64,000 bases of DNA from Klebsormidium nitens (GCA_000708835.1 DF237116.1:99117-163116); one strand, 5' to 3'; counted from the stretch's first letter, positions 12,801 to 26,100 are shown. Numbers and translations are program-made. Notes: a model not told the origin generated them from the letters alone.

Positions 12801-15656
12801 TGGAACGGAACGAGCCCACAGAACAACAAAGTCACACACTTCTGAGGAGTTCAAATGATTCAAGCGAGAGTGCTTACCGGCAGCACCGCGTCGGGCGACA
12901 CCCGAAACTCGTGCAGCCTCCGTTTCAGATTGGCCCCCTGTGCAATGAAGTGCCCCAGCAACGGCTTGGTCAACTGCTTCGCCTTTTTGGTACCGCCGCC
13001 GATTTGCAGAGCGGTATACCCCTCCTTTTCGTCCGTCTTAATCTGGACCACCTGCAAGTGTGAAATCGGGCGCGCGTGAGCATTGTTGCAGGGAGCTAAA
13101 AGCAGGGTACTGAGCGAGGTTGACACGGAGGAACCAAATCTCAAACCGATTTGCGGGGCAGTACACCCTTCCTTTTCGTCCGTCTTGATCTGGACCACCT
13201 GCAGATATAACTATTAGAAAAGGCTTGAGTTGTGCGAGGGGGGCTAAGAACGAGTGTACCGGAACAAGGCAGCGATGGAGCGAAACTTGAAAACGTCGAA
13301 CTGTGGGTCTTCTCAAGCCAAACCTTCAGTCCCAATACGGAGCAATGTACCCCTCCTTCTCGACCGTCTTCATTAGGACCACCTGCGAGTTGAAAGGCAA
13401 GGAAGGCTTGCCATCTGCAAGAGGAGTTAAGAACAAGCGTACAAAGCGAAGGTCCGACGGAGAGAAAGTTGAAAACGTCAAACTGTGGTCTCCTTAGCAG
13501 ACCTGGAGCAGAGTGTAACGCTTCTATTCATCTGTCCTGATTGGACCACCTGCACATGAAACGGTCGCCAACCTCAAAATCAGTGGAGCAAAGACGAGGG
13601 CTCCCGATTCAGTCAGTTGTGCAACAAAAGGTTGAAACTTCGTACTGCCCTTTTCGGAGTCGGGCCTTATTTCGACCGTCTGGACCACCTGCGACCCGGA
13701 GTGATATGGAGCACTCTTACGATTGCAAGCGACGCTAAGAAGGAGGGTACTAGGACAAGATAGCAATGGAGCGGTAGACACCAACACCTTGACCTCCCTG
13801 GTATTGCTAGAAACGTCGCTGTTATATATGCCCACATGCGGTCCGCCCGGAAAATCGGATGACCCCGGTTCAGAAGACTTTTATGGCCGAGATCAGCGCT
13901 GAACCCCATAGATCCGCAAGGATAATGATTAGTATATCAATCCTTGCCTCTCAGGTCAACCTGCCGTTCCTTTGCAACGGTCAGCACAATGCAGGCGCCA
14001 GACTTGGCCGATGCGTTCTAAAATGGTCCCTAGGAATCAGCGGTTTTCAAAACGGTGAACCACACCTCCATTGCAGCAAGACCTTGAATACAGCAGGTAC
14101 TCAGAAGACAATCAGTAAATACACCAACCCCGAGTCCTAGTGCAGAAGGATTCAGGCACTCTCAGCCCCAGTCGAACAGCAAACAATCTTCAATATTCAA
14201 ATGCAAAGATGATGAAGATTGAAGCCCCTAAGATCGCTCACCTCGTTTTCGTGAACCCAAAGCACCGTCACTGGAATCCGTATCCCCCACTCGTCCCACA
14301 GCGCAGTCATACCACACTTCACCGCAATGACACCTGTCCGCATCGAGTCCGGCCCCCAAGGCCGGGGCTCGACAGCTGGACCGGGAGTCAGCCAAGAGGG
14401 GGTTTTCGCACCAGCGGGGTTTCCAACACCAGAGGGGGGAATCACACCCGGGGGGATGTTCGCACCGGTTGAGGATGTTGCGCTGGAGGAAGATGAGGCA
14501 CCGTAAGAGGTGGAAGCAATTGGCGGCGGCGTGGCGGGGGGGTTCCTGGCCTGCAGCATACGGGGGGGTGTTTGAGAAATATAAACAGCGCAATGCGATG
14601 TGCCACTTAAGTCTGTCGCAGCGACAGGCAATGTCTCAGCGGTTTCAATCAGTCCTCATGACCGAGTGGCTTGAAAAGGTGAGATGGCAGACTCTAGGCA
14701 GCTTCTTCCAAAAAATGGTCATAGAAGACATTGATGCTGAGTACCAAACACAAGCTTTCGCTTTCTACAGCCATTTGCCTTCATTTCTTTTGTTCCACAG
14801 CCGCTAGGCCATGGAAGGTCTTGCGGGATTTTGACCTGAACTAATCATGCTAGATCAACAGTGCCTATAACCTGCTTTGAGAGTGGCAAAAGCAATGATG
14901 ATTTCTACAAACTACGTTATATATTTCAATTGCTTGCACCAGCCATGTTGCACTCCGCATGTGAAAGAGGAGATTTGAAGGCTTCTTAACCGACAATTTG
15001 AGAAACAGCCTCGTCAAGCGGACCAGATCATGAAGAAGGTCACCGCAGATGTTAAGACTTGATTGTAATGCAGAAGTGCTGATGCCACATTGACCATTCT
15101 CTAATCAGAACCTCACCTCAGAAGAATGGCCCGCTGCGTCCGCTGCGAAGCTTTCTGAAGCAAAGCGTCCATCCAGCGGAAAGTCCCCTTCCAAACCCTG
15201 CTCCAACGCGCTCGGCCCCGATGACAACCCGCTACCGTCAGCATTTCGCTGCCACATGGCATCCAGCGACTGGCTCAAAGCTGCCAAGTGTTCCTCATTC
15301 AATTCTGGAACGTCTCTCCTCTGCTGGACGGCCGCCAACGTGGACATCCTCATACTAGTTCCCAAACCGCTGATCCGCGTCGATTCGCGAGCCCCCACCC
15401 TGCCTTGCAGCTGTGAGCGCTCCTGTCGTGAGCTGTTGACACCACCATGCGACGCCGCCCCAGGCTCGCTAGGCTCGGTGGTAACAGTGTCAGATGCACA
15501 TTCAGCTCTCCTGAAAGTGCCATCAGACCACTTATTGGGAGAAGCAGTGTCCTCGACAGGGGCTGCTGCGGTTGTTGAAAAGACTCTGGCACCCGGCGCC
15601 AGTCTCTGCTGTAGCGCGCTGCGCACGATCCGAGAGAGCTCCCGGCGAACCGCCAT
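9849..15656 (-). CDS. RPL3: Mitochondrial large-subunit ribosomal protein uL3m
   Basis: Seven exons in transcript order: 15656-15117, 14634-14242, 13051-12878, 12176-12093, 11724-11632, 10963-10838 and 10037-9849 (TAG), all phase 0, giving 532 residues. The L3 domain starts near residue 279 ([19 protein letters not shown]) and runs through [16 protein letters not shown], the central loop [17 protein letters not shown] and [15 protein letters not shown] to [15 protein letters not shown]. This matches the plant mitochondrial form rather than plastid or cytosolic L3. The protein binds 23S-type rRNA near the peptidyl-transferase centre. ATG 15656 is chosen because what follows ([20 protein letters not shown]) is an Arg-rich amphipathic presequence; the upstream TTG-started frame is ignored. 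The 278-residue N-terminal extension, with a P/S/G-rich stretch in exon 2, is unusually long. The exon 2 acceptor (14635) has a weak pyrimidine tract and is the least certain junction. Confidence 0.93.
10937..11106 (-). repeat. 84-85-bp tandem duplication over the acceptor of uL3m exon 6
   Basis: Units 10937-11021 and 11022-11106 agree at roughly 87% by eye. Read on the minus strand each unit contains about 55 bp of intron end, a pyrimidine-rich CAG acceptor and the first ~26 nt of the exon encoding DPGKVFKNK. The real exon starts at 10963; the upstream copy has an intact acceptor at 11047 but lacks the rest of the exon. Confidence 0.85.
13147..13812 (-). repeat. Array of four decayed copies of uL3m exon 3 start
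   Basis: On the minus strand, copies of the exon opening (encoding [18 protein letters not shown]) each follow a CAG acceptor at 13198, 13382, 13549 and 13688; the real exon starts at 13051. Spacings are 147, 184, 167 and 139 bp. The nearest copy matches the real exon at 47 of 53 positions; more distant copies carry substitutions, indels and stops. The stretches between copies also align with each other (GTTCTTAGC and TACCCT.CTT blocks), so each unit is about 100 bp of intron plus acceptor plus about 55 bp of exon. Confidence 0.9.
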
Positions 15657-17127
15657 TCTGAGGTCGAGCACACAATGGTGCTGCGCAGGTGCAGGTGTGG
15701 AACCACTGGTTTGCAAGTGGTGTTATTCCTCCTTACAACATCTCAAATCATTGCTCAGGCACGTTGGTCCTTGTGGTCCAGAAGAAAGCACCTGATCAAG
15801 CCTACTCCTAGGAGCCCGCTTCCTTCCTGCACCCTTCTCGGCTTGACCCTCCAAGCGCTCGCCTTCTGCCCTCTCTTCAACTTTCAAGTTGTGCCAGACC
15901 ATTTTGGCAATGCCGTTCTCAGCAGTTGTCATTCCGTTTTGACTGCGGCACCTGACGACGACGTTCCGCTGTAATACGCCGCAGGGAATGGCGGAATTCT
16001 TAAATCAACGCGCGCAAGCAGAAGCTTCAATCTCAACCAGACGCAGGAAGTCAAGCAACGGTTGTAAACCAACAATTACGTTACAACCAGTACGGTACTA
16101 CGGTACCGTACTGCCATTCCCATTCGCACTAAAATAATTATTTTAAGGCCACTGCGAAAAAAAATAAACTAAATTGCGACTGAGGTGCGAAAATGCGAAA
16201 TAAGAAAACAATTTTTAAAAGTCACATTTGAGGCTTTTTTGAGTAGGAAATTACGAAAAATGGGTCTTTTGCGAAAATTTTGAAAATTATTTGAAGCCGG
16301 TGCGAAAACAGAAAACTTTCGAAAATAAATATTCGCACCAGCATGGTGCGAATGGGAATGGCAGTACGGTATACCGGTATGCACCCCGTGTGTACCCCAC
16401 CCTAGCAAATTCAATAAGCATACCTTACACAGTTGCTGTACAGTTGCTGTACTCGAAGCCTGAAGAGTAAAGGAGAGTCCAAATCCCCTGGTGGAATCTC
16501 AAGAAGTTCCAGCTTGCTAGACTGGACTTGAACTTGAAGTTGAAGGCCTTCCCAATTGTCATCAGGGAGGCAATGGACAGGGCGGAATGGTCACCGCAGA
16601 GCATGACTCGGAGCAGATCACTGCAGCTCTCTGACCTCTGGAAAAAAGGGGGGAAAAAAGATGGTTCAACTTCAAGGCAGCCAGTTGAGCGTGTTAGCCA
16701 GCAAAAGCTGCAAAGGTGGAGATGATTGGAATGTCTGATCTGACAATCTAATTTCCCAAGAAAAGTTGCACTAGCGGATGAAATTTGAACACGAGGAATG
16801 GGACAGACCTGGCGCTGACTGGGGAAAATAGAATGGCGCGCTGTGGTAAAACCTTCTGTACTCCCCTACCTCAAGATTCTGGCAAGCAGAGTCCGTGGTA
16901 ACATCCGTCTACATTTTTGGGGCAACCCAAACACAAAGCTGGGAAGCGATTGGGACGTTCCACCACAGTCAGAGCAATGCTTGGAGTAGCACCTTAGCAC
17001 CATTTGAGTGGAGCTCTTTACTTGAGAGGCTTCCGCTGGACCTAAATGGGTCTTCGTAGTGTGTGAAGGTACGCAAAATGTTGGCATAAGCTTTGTGGAT
17101 GAGCCTCATAGCTTATAGCGCCCCGCG
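15657..17127. other. Divergent promoter region of uL3m and the CH/HEAT gene
   Basis: Both neighbouring ORFs start away from each other, so this 1.5 kb should contain both promoters and 5' UTRs. No TATA box in a convincing position was identified. A 268-bp MITE-like element occupies 16104-16371. The rest shows no coding frame of note. Confidence 0.65.
16104..16371. mobile_element. MITE-like element with 26-bp perfect terminal inverted repeats
   Basis: 16104-16129 is the exact reverse complement of 16346-16371 (core TGCCATTCCCATTCGCAC). The interior is strongly AT-rich and repeatedly contains the tip motif TGCGAAA. Next to the right tip, 16331-16353 forms a perfect hairpin (ATTCGCACCA, GCA loop, TGGTGCGAAT). 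No transposase is encoded. It sits between two divergent genes and could influence both promoters. Confidence 0.8.
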
Positions 17128-20100
17128 ATGGAGCTCCCCCGGGAGGTCGCTGACTGGCTCGTCGCCTGCGGCGCCCTTTTACACCCCGAGACTGGCCCTT
17201 CACGGAGCACTCGTAATGTGACGTCATCAGCTGACGTCAGCACGTTCGTCCACCTCGACGACGATGCGGCGGCGCGCTTCGAAACAGGTATCGGGACCGC
17301 AGCTTTGGTCCGAGTTTTGCTGCAAGAGAAAGGGCTTCCGGAGGCGAATCTGGACGGTTTGCGAACGGCGTCTTCTCCGGTGGCAAAGCTCTTCAACTGG
17401 AACAAGCTGAGTCCGGCGTTAGCGGCGTTGGGCGTACCGTTGGATAGTGAGACAAAGTCGCTGATTTTGGCGGGGGACGTCGATGCGGTGGGGGACATAC
17501 TGTCGGTGTTGCACCAGATGCACGGGGACGTGTATGCAGACAGGATAGTCAGTGCGCAGACTTTGGAAGAAACAAAAGAGAACGAACGGGGAGGCACAGA
17601 TGGTGATCTAGAGCGGGCGGAAAGGAGAAGCGGGGGGGCAGATACTGGAAAAGAGCTGGGTAAAGAGTATGCAGATACGAGAGGTGGCCCGTTGGACGAG
17701 TCTAGGAATGAGCGGGGAGAGTCCAACGCAAATGGTAGAAAGGGGGAGGTTTACGGAGGTCAGGAGACAGAGGATTACGTCATAAACCAGCTTCATAACC
17801 AAAGCTCCCGAAAACCAGCTCAGAATGGCAGGTCTAGAAAGAGGGACGAAGAAGAGGACGAGGAGGGCGAGTCGGATGCACACGGGGGTGAGGGGAATGA
17901 GTATCTCGAAGGCAAATCTACCCCGCCGGAAGAGAGGATTGATTGGAGTCGGCTAGCCAGCACAAGCGGACGCCCCTCGAGCCGACTGTCAGATATAGAG
18001 CCCAGACAGGAACGGGCAGCGGGGGGTGAAAATACTGCCAAACAGAGGGAGGGGGCATCGAACGAACCAGAATCGGGGGCCGGCGCAGGAGGGATGGAAG
18101 TCTTGGCTCGACTTGCATCAGATAGTTTTGCGGTGTCATTGTTAGACGCGGCTACTCGGTTGGCCGGAGGAGACTTTGCAGAGTGGATCGTGAGGGGGGG
18201 CACGGAAAACGAGAAAGTTTTGGTGTGGCTTGAAAAGGTGGCGGAAAGCGCCGGTGTCATAGCCGCCGCAGCTGTCGCCGAGCCGTCCGACTTGACACAA
18301 GTGCTCTCGGTCGTGAGCACGGGCATGGGGTTCGGCAGCGCTGACGTCATCTTCGCCACGTGTCAGGCCCTGGCTGGTCTTGCAAGAGCTCTCCCCGAAG
18401 ATACGTGCACAGACTGGTTTTTGAGCGAAGCGGGCCCTTTACAAGGCCTTACGGACTGCTGGTTAACCCACCGATCGAGCCGGTCAGCGGGCGGGTTAGC
18501 CGAACTAAGCTCATCTTTCTGTGGGGGAATGATGAGGGCCCTGTTTCAAGATAAGTTGCACGAGGTCCTGCCTGAGGCGGCAGTGTACATGGATGTGACG
18601 GAAGCGATTTTGGGGCCTCTCGGGAAGAACCACACGAGCAGAAAAGCGCTTGCCGCGGCAGGAGTGCCGGGAGACCTCACAGCTTTTGCGCTGCGGCATC
18701 TGGGTGAGTGTGATAAGCTCCGTTTCTGTCCGTACGTCTGCAAAGGGTCAGCAGGAAAGGGGTTTTGAGCCCAGTATGCGCCCTTGGATTCTTCTCAAAG
18801 GCAAGGGCGATCGACCGAAGGCTTTTGCATAAGCTCTTGTAACTTTGTTGGGAAGAGAGGCGCTTCAGTTTGTTTGCATCAGCAACGCACAAAGAGTCGA
18901 GGAATAAACTACAAGCCTTGTATCCATGGTAAAATTCTTTGGGTGACTGCCCTCTAAATCGCAACCTTTTCTTATGAAGTTACGTCGTCGCATCTTTCGC
19001 ATGCCACCAACGAATATAGTTTCCGGTAACTTAGCCTAAACCGTTTCTCGGAATACATTTGTGAGAAACTCTTCTGATTGTAATTACCGCCGCCGCCCAT
19101 CTTTGCAGGTAACGGCCAGGAGGAAGGGGTAAAACTGGCGGCAATGAGCCTTGTGACAGCGGTCTGGGCTCGTTTCCCAAGCCAGGTCCGTGATCTAAAG
19201 CTCCCGTTTCGAGGATAGGTGCACACGATTGCATCTGCTTGCTGTATCATCGGCAGAGGTTGCTGACCAGTCGAGAAATGGAGCACTTTGTTTAATAATC
19301 CGTATCAGAATAAATAGAAGAGCCAACTCTATCCCGTTTCGTTGTAGAAAAGACGACCTAACTTGCCTCGCGACCTGAAAGCGTGGGTGCTGCGAGGCTA
19401 AATCTTCAGAGCCCTTTGTAGACCAAGACTTTAATGGAGGAAGAAAAACGGGCACTCTGTTTTAAGCGGCAGGTTGAGAAAGTTTTCATTTGGTGCGCTT
19501 TGCGGTGTCCATTCTTAAGCGTGCATTCTGCAAGTCTGTGTCTCACCGTTGTGGAAAAACTGCCAGCACGAATGAATCCAAGTCTCAAAGCGCTGTTCTT
19601 CTCTTTAGTTTCTTTCATTCGCTGTTCAAGTTTGTGTAGCTTCCGTCTACTGTCAGGTCGAGAAAGATGACGACTGGTGCCGCTTTCCGTTGTCCATTCT
19701 CAAGCGCCCCTCCTAAAAGCCTGGCTGTTATTCGAAGTGAAGCAGGTACTGACACAGACAATGAAGCTTCAAAGATCTATCATCTCCAATTCTGCTCTTC
19801 CTCCCCTTCAAAGTCATCAAGCCTTCCTATGATTGACAGGTTTGAAAACCACAGAGTCCTGTTTCTTTCTTGCACTCTCCGTGCTCAAGCGGATTGTGCG
19901 GCAGAGTCACGTCAGATGTGGTATCACCGAGTACCATGAAACGCAAACAAAGCTTCGGTCGACGCGCTTACCTGAATCCCCTCTTTCTCAACCTGAAGAT
20001 TGAAAAGTCTTCCTTTTTCTGGCAGGTTGAGACAGACGAGAACCTGTGTTGCCTCCCAATCTCCAGGCTTAAACGCGCTTTTCCGCACAGCAAAGCATGT

Positions 20101-23100
20101 TGAGAAGCAAGACCACCAAACACCAACAACCGCAAGCAAGCTTTGATTGAAGCGGCTTATCTTGCCCCTTCCTTTATCTGTTTTCTGATGAAGTTCTCCC
20201 TTTTTTGGCAGGTCGAAAAAGACGAAGACCGGTGTCGCCTCGCAATCTCCACGCTTAAGCGCGCGTGTCGCGACGCAAGTCCGACCCTCCAGCTGGCAGC
20301 GCACGGCGCGCTCTTTCGACTGCTCGACGGCTTCATCGCCGCCGGCTCCGCTTTCGCGCCGCGAGTTTACAAGGTGCTTCCGCATTTCATTGCCCGTCAT
20401 GAAGCATAAGCTTAACTTCTGTCAAGTATCGGTCTTAGTCAATCGAACATTCTAGAATTTCCTATACGAAAGTGTCAATATCTTAGGCACAGAAACCAGG
20501 TCTTCTCGCCACACTTCAGAAATCACTTTTTTTGAGAGGCACAGCACGCTTGTCCGATGCTCGAAAGTCTCTTGTCCGGCTGCGCGTTTTCTCCGCGGGT
20601 AGTCAAGCGGCCGATATTCTTCGTAATATCGTGGCGAATTCCTTCGTAAAGTTGCGTACATTTCTTCATGGCGGGTGTTGGTACCTGGCATCTGATCAAA
20701 AGCTCCCCTCTTGATGACTTTTTAGCCCAATAGTCTGAAGAACGCATAAACCGTGACGACAAGACCCATAATCTTTTAGTCCTCGGATCGACTACCCGTA
20801 GGCCTTTCTCTTCTCCTGGTTCCGGCGCGACCTCCAGTTTTCGGCCGCCTCCGACCTCAGCCGCTTGGTTCACTATATGCTCAGATGCATTCCATGCAGG
20901 CCTTTCTCGTTCCTTCTTCGAGCACTTTTCCCGGCCCGACGTGCACGCCTCGTTCGTTTCCATTCTGAACCACGTCCTGACCCGCCATCCTTTAGGATTA
21001 CGATCTTAGAAAGGCTGGGAAACCTGAAATCATTGACCACGGGAATCCACGGTTTCTGAGTCCTCAGGTTCCAAGTCTTCACTACCCGCAGGCACTACTC
21101 GTCTCGTTCTTCCAGCCCGACCTGCACGCGTCCGTCGTTTCCCATCTGAGCCACGTCCTGAACGCCAGCCATTGTTGTTACGGTCTTCAATTGGATATTT
21201 GAGTCTGGATTCTACTTCTGCTCAAGAGTGCTTTTTGCAGGCACTCCTCATCTCCTTCTTCGAGCACTTTTCCCGGCCCGACCCTCCACGCGTCCGTCCT
21301 AAAGGCAAAACCCTATCATTCCGGTCCTCAACTATAAATCATGTACTCTGAATAGAAGAATTTGAATTCTCCTCATCCTCAAGTTTCATTCCCTACAGGC
21401 CCTTCTCGCCTCCTTCTTCGAGCACTCCTCCCGCCCCGACCTTCACGCGTTCGTCGATTCGAACTGAGCCACGTCCGTACCCGTCACCTTTATCATCTTA
21501 ATTTTACAACGGGGTTTGTACGACCATTTTCCAAGCATCATCACACTAATGCTCATCCTTTTTCTGCAGGCCCTTCTCTTCTCTTTCTTCGAGCATTTCT
21601 CCCGCCCCGACCTCCACGCCTCGGTTGTCTCCAATCTGAGCCACGTTCTGACACGCCATCCGACCGTCCCGGTCGGGCCCATGCTCGAGCCGCTCGCGCG
21701 CCACGTGGCGCTCCACGGCTTCTCGCCGCTCGACACCGACTTCTTTCTCGTGCTCGCTAGGTGGGGAACCAGCTTTCCACAGGACTAAATTTTGAAGCAC
21801 TGCATTCCGGCGTCTAAACGGTAACGCGTAGTGGGTTTGGAAGTGGGCAGTTGGATCCAAAAATAGGTTTGTGAGTTTGAAGGCTTCCTCGTAAGCAGGA
21901 GAGAAGCGCTAAACGACAGGGTTTTTGAGGGGACAGCAGCGCGAGTGACAGGAATGCAGACCCAGACATCCCTGCAGGACAAGATGCAACTCTTTGCGTC
22001 AAACTTGCTATCCCGGTTCTAAGCTACTGAGGCAGCCCTGAGCCGTCGGATGCCTTCCAATTTTTGATCGTACGGTCGAATATCAGGAACCTTGTTCGAG
22101 AATCTGGAAACCGGATGGCAACAACGGAAACAACTGTATACGGGCTAGTACTTTTGGTAACTGTCAGGAGGCGTGGCAACAAGTGCCGTTATTCGCGCCT
22201 CCCAAATTACTGACTTTCCAACCGCGTGCGCTTTCCGCAGGCACCGCCATGTGGACGCCAAGCAGGCGGCCCAGCTCGTATCCATGCTGGGCCATATCGT
22301 ATTGCACAGCCCGCGATATGCCCCGGACGTCCTCCCGGCTCTCACCGGGGTTCTCTCCCGGTTCCCCGAGCCGGGGCCCGCGGCCGAAGCGCTCGCGTTG
22401 TTTTGCAAAGAGGGTTTCGAGGCTTTGGTCGGCTTTCTCCTAAGGTGAGAGCAAACGAGGTTTTGATTTCTGGAGCAAGCAATTCTTCAGAATGGTGTGC
22501 AGTTATGCAAGAAGGATATCTTACAACGGTATGAAGGCTGTCAACAACTCACTAATGACAGGAAAGTCGCTCTCGGCGAATCGCGTCAGATTTGGAGCAC
22601 ATTTAAGGAGTATTTATGAGCTTACATGTGGGTTACGTACGCCGTTCACGATAGGAAGAATCCAACTTGAATCCAACCTGAGCTCTCTTCGATCAAGCGG
22701 CCAAGGGTTGATCGTTGTCTCAAACGAGCTCTCAAAAAGGCGCGCTCTTTGATTGAAAACGTAAAGTACTTCTGAAAGGACCCTTGACGCTCAACCTCCC
22801 CTGCTATCACTTTTCTGATGATGGATGACCTGCCTTAAACTGCATTCTTCTTTTACAACGCAGGCCACAAGACAGTCCCACCCATCCCCCGGTCACCGAG
22901 GTCCTTCCCCCAGTCCTCATCCAAATCGCGCGCACGGGTTATCCCCACCTGATTGCCTGCCTCCAAGAGCGCGCCGCGGCCGCGCGCGCGGACTTCTGCG
23001 CTCGCGCGCGCTCCGCGGCCGCGCACCCCGTCCTCGAAAAGCTGGTCGCCGCGCTAGAGGCGTCCCAGGCCGGGCCGTCCGCAAACCCGCCCGCTAACCC

Positions 23101-26100
23101 GACTGTTTTGAAGCCGCAAACGGGAGGGTTTGTAGTTAACGAAGGCGCACGGAAAAACGTACCGAGCTGGGGTCCGGGGCGGCTTCTGCTGAAAATGGCG
23201 GACGAGGCAACGGAAGAGTCTCCGGCGGAAACTCCCAGGACGGAGCGTGTGAATAAGCCCAACAGGACGGATGGTGTGAATAGGCACCTCAAAGCCCCCG
23301 GTAGTCTAGCACGCGGGGAAGAACCGAAGCAAGCACCGCAAGCGAAACGGGGGGTCTTGCCGGAGCTGAGAAAGAGCGGCGCGCGGAGCCCATTGGAAAG
23401 CAGCAAGGCTCAGGGTGACGTCAGTACGACGTTAGGTCACCGTTCGAAGCAACCCCCGGGTCAACCCCTCTCCCCGAAGCCGCTGCCCGGTGCTTTGTCG
23501 CCCAAACCGGCCACGTGGCAGAAGGAAAGAACGGTGGGTGACGTCAGCGCGACGTCACCCGGCCTGGGCAGCTCCCTGGCGAAGCGAAACCTGCTCGACC
23601 CGGCGTCTCCTAACCACTCGGTTAATGATAACCCCGGCACTTTGGCTCCGTTAAAAGACTCACTCAGCCGCCCCGGTCAGAGCCCGGTGACGAAGAAGTT
23701 TGTTTTTGGGCGTACCATCATTGTCAAAAGTGATGACGTGGACGACCGCGGGTTTTGGGCGAGCGGGGAAAGTAACGCGGCGTCCCCGGTGCATCCCCCT
23801 GGGTGGTGGGCGGAGCGGCGAAAGATTGAGATTGAGAAAATAAAGAAGGCCAGGGCAGAGAAGGTGGGCACGCCCGGTGCCGAAGCACGTGTCGATGCAC
23901 TGGTTGCTTCTTGGGCTGTTCGTACGACGCATTTGCTATCTGGGTTCTTTCCCCAAAGTGGCTTCACTTCTGAGGGTGATCACGCGTTCCCGTTCTCCAT
24001 ATAATTGAAGGTTGCAGTCAAAAACATTGTTTTCCAAAGCCTTCCGTCCGCTGCTTGGATTTTTTGTTCGGGAAGGCGATGCTGATGATGACCAAGCTAC
24101 GCCAATGGAAATGTGATATTCCAATGGAATATTGGGATTTTCCCCGCTAGAAATTGGATTATTGAGCAAGATATTTTCAAGAATCTGGAATATGGGGGTT
24201 GAAATTTTTTGAGATTTGAATATCCAGTTTTAACTAAACGGACTAGATAATTTTGCATTTTCAACGTTCATGTTCAATATTTTGCAGGAATATGGAATAT
24301 TTCAACGCCAGGAATTGGAAAATTGCCCAATTTGGAGCTAGGAATATGGAATATCGAAACCCATATATTCTCCGGGGCCGACCATCTACTTGTTGAATAG
24401 ATTGAAGGTTTCTGAGACACAGATCTCAATGAACAGCAGTGCTCGGTCAGGTCAAGTGAGTTGATAAGCACCTGATAAGCGACGGACTGAGGGGATTCTG
24501 TCCTCGAAACGTGGTCCAGAATGGTAGAATTTAGAGTTTCGCCTCAAAGAAAGTCTTCTTCCTTACGGGTTTGTCACCCTTCGTTTACAGGCTGCCCAAG
24601 AGCAAGAAGAGCACGACAAACAACTGGCAGAGGAGATCCGCCTCAAGGCGCTGCTCCGGCGGAAGCGGATGATGGAGCGCCGGAACCGCGATCCGGCGGA
24701 AGGCCACGAAGGCGACACGTCAGCGGACGGCGCCACGTCATCAAGGCGCGCGGGCCGGACACGCGCGCGCTTGAAGCCTCTCGAGAGCGGATCAGAGGCA
24801 CCGGGAAGGCGCCGGTCCAAAACGGAACGGAACCGGAACAGCCGGGAGCGGAAGAGCAGGGCGAAGAGAGATGAAGTGGATCAGGTGCTGGATGACATCA
24901 TTGGTGTCGTCAGCGCGGAGAGCGAGGTGGAGGAGCGCGGACTCCGGGCGAGGGCCAGAGCGGAACGGAAGCAATCGAGATTCGTACAAGCGCAGTCGAG
25001 CACGGAAGTGAGGGGCCGGGATAGAAGAACACCTCGTGAAGAGCGGAACGGGGGGAGCGGAACGGAAAGAGACGAAATGAAACGGAAGGAAGATAGAAGT
25101 CGCAGAGAAAGGTCGCGAGCAGTGGAATCACCGGCCAGCAGACACAAAGACACGTCATCATCTCCTAGAAGAGGAAGGGAAGACTCGTCAGCTTCGCCGG
25201 ATCGACACCGGAAAGGACCGGTAGACTCCCCCGGCCGCGGGGCAGACCGTAACCGTAACCCTAACCCTAACCATACCCACAATCTGCCTAACCTAACCAG
25301 CCCGGGCTCCGTTCCCCGGTTCATGTCCCCGCTCGGCAAACCGCCAAACCCCCCAAACCCCGGTTCCGCGGCCGCGTCGCCAAAGCCGAGGCCGCCCAAG
25401 CCGCAAAATCACCAGGGGGGTACACCGACGGCGACCAAGCTGGCGGAAAAGGCTCTGCGTTTGCCCCGGTTGGTCGCCCCCTCGGGCACTTCTACGCCCC
25501 GGTCTATGGGCGGCGGGTCGGAGGCCGGGACGGCAACGCCGGGGGGTGGACCGCAGGCGGAGCATCCGGCGGCGAAGGCGTTGCGGGTAAGTCGGTTCTA
25601 ACATTCCAGTTTTCTCTGTCTCTCGCATCGGAATCCTAGGACAGTTTTCTTAACTTGATGCATGTACGTGCGCGTCTTCTTTGACGTTCAAGCAACAGCG
25701 TTGCGGGTAAGTCGCAGTCGAAGCTGCAGAGCTCTTTTTTCGTATCGTAGATTTTAAAACAGTGTACTTGATCTGACTCGTTGTACATGCGTTTCTTCGG
25801 TGCGTTTGAAAGGAGAGTGTAAGGAGAAATCACAGATTTTGGGTCGCTTCTTGACCGACAGACTGAGGAATGTTGAGCTTGAAAGTGCGAGGTTGCCAGG
25901 GTTTGCGGTCCGCTCTCCGGCCGAATCTTGGAGATTCGCCCAGCGTATGAAGCGGACGCAAAGAGTACGTAATCAAAGAAAATCCTCTCGCAAGCAGGCC
26001 GTTGCAAATCGAACGTAGCCAGATCTGAGAGCGCATCCCTGAACCCACAATTTTGCTGTTGCAGATCCGCCGCGAGAAGCAGCGCCTTGCGGAGGAAGCC

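Noticed and set aside
15657-15716. 20-residue upstream extension of uL3m
   Set aside because: It would begin with TTG; the ATG at 15656 directly starts a presequence.
15256-15795. 179-codon open frame on the plus strand
   Set aside because: Shadow of uL3m exon 1, which has a good presequence and splices to the L3 domain.
17106-17726. 206-codon open frame on the minus strand
   Set aside because: Mirror of the GC-rich first exon of the CH/HEAT gene; Ser/Pro-rich shadow with no motif. The same applies to 17820-18359 and 24881-25399.
19473-21569. Ordinary satellite or dispersed transposon repeats
   Set aside because: Each array's unit matches the specific exon next to it and different arrays do not match each other, so a common mobile repeat does not explain them.
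20802-21569. Cassette of mutually exclusive alternative exons
   Set aside because: The copies lack donors and carry independent frameshifts, unlike maintained alternative exons. The RRM copy at 5298 is the possible exception.
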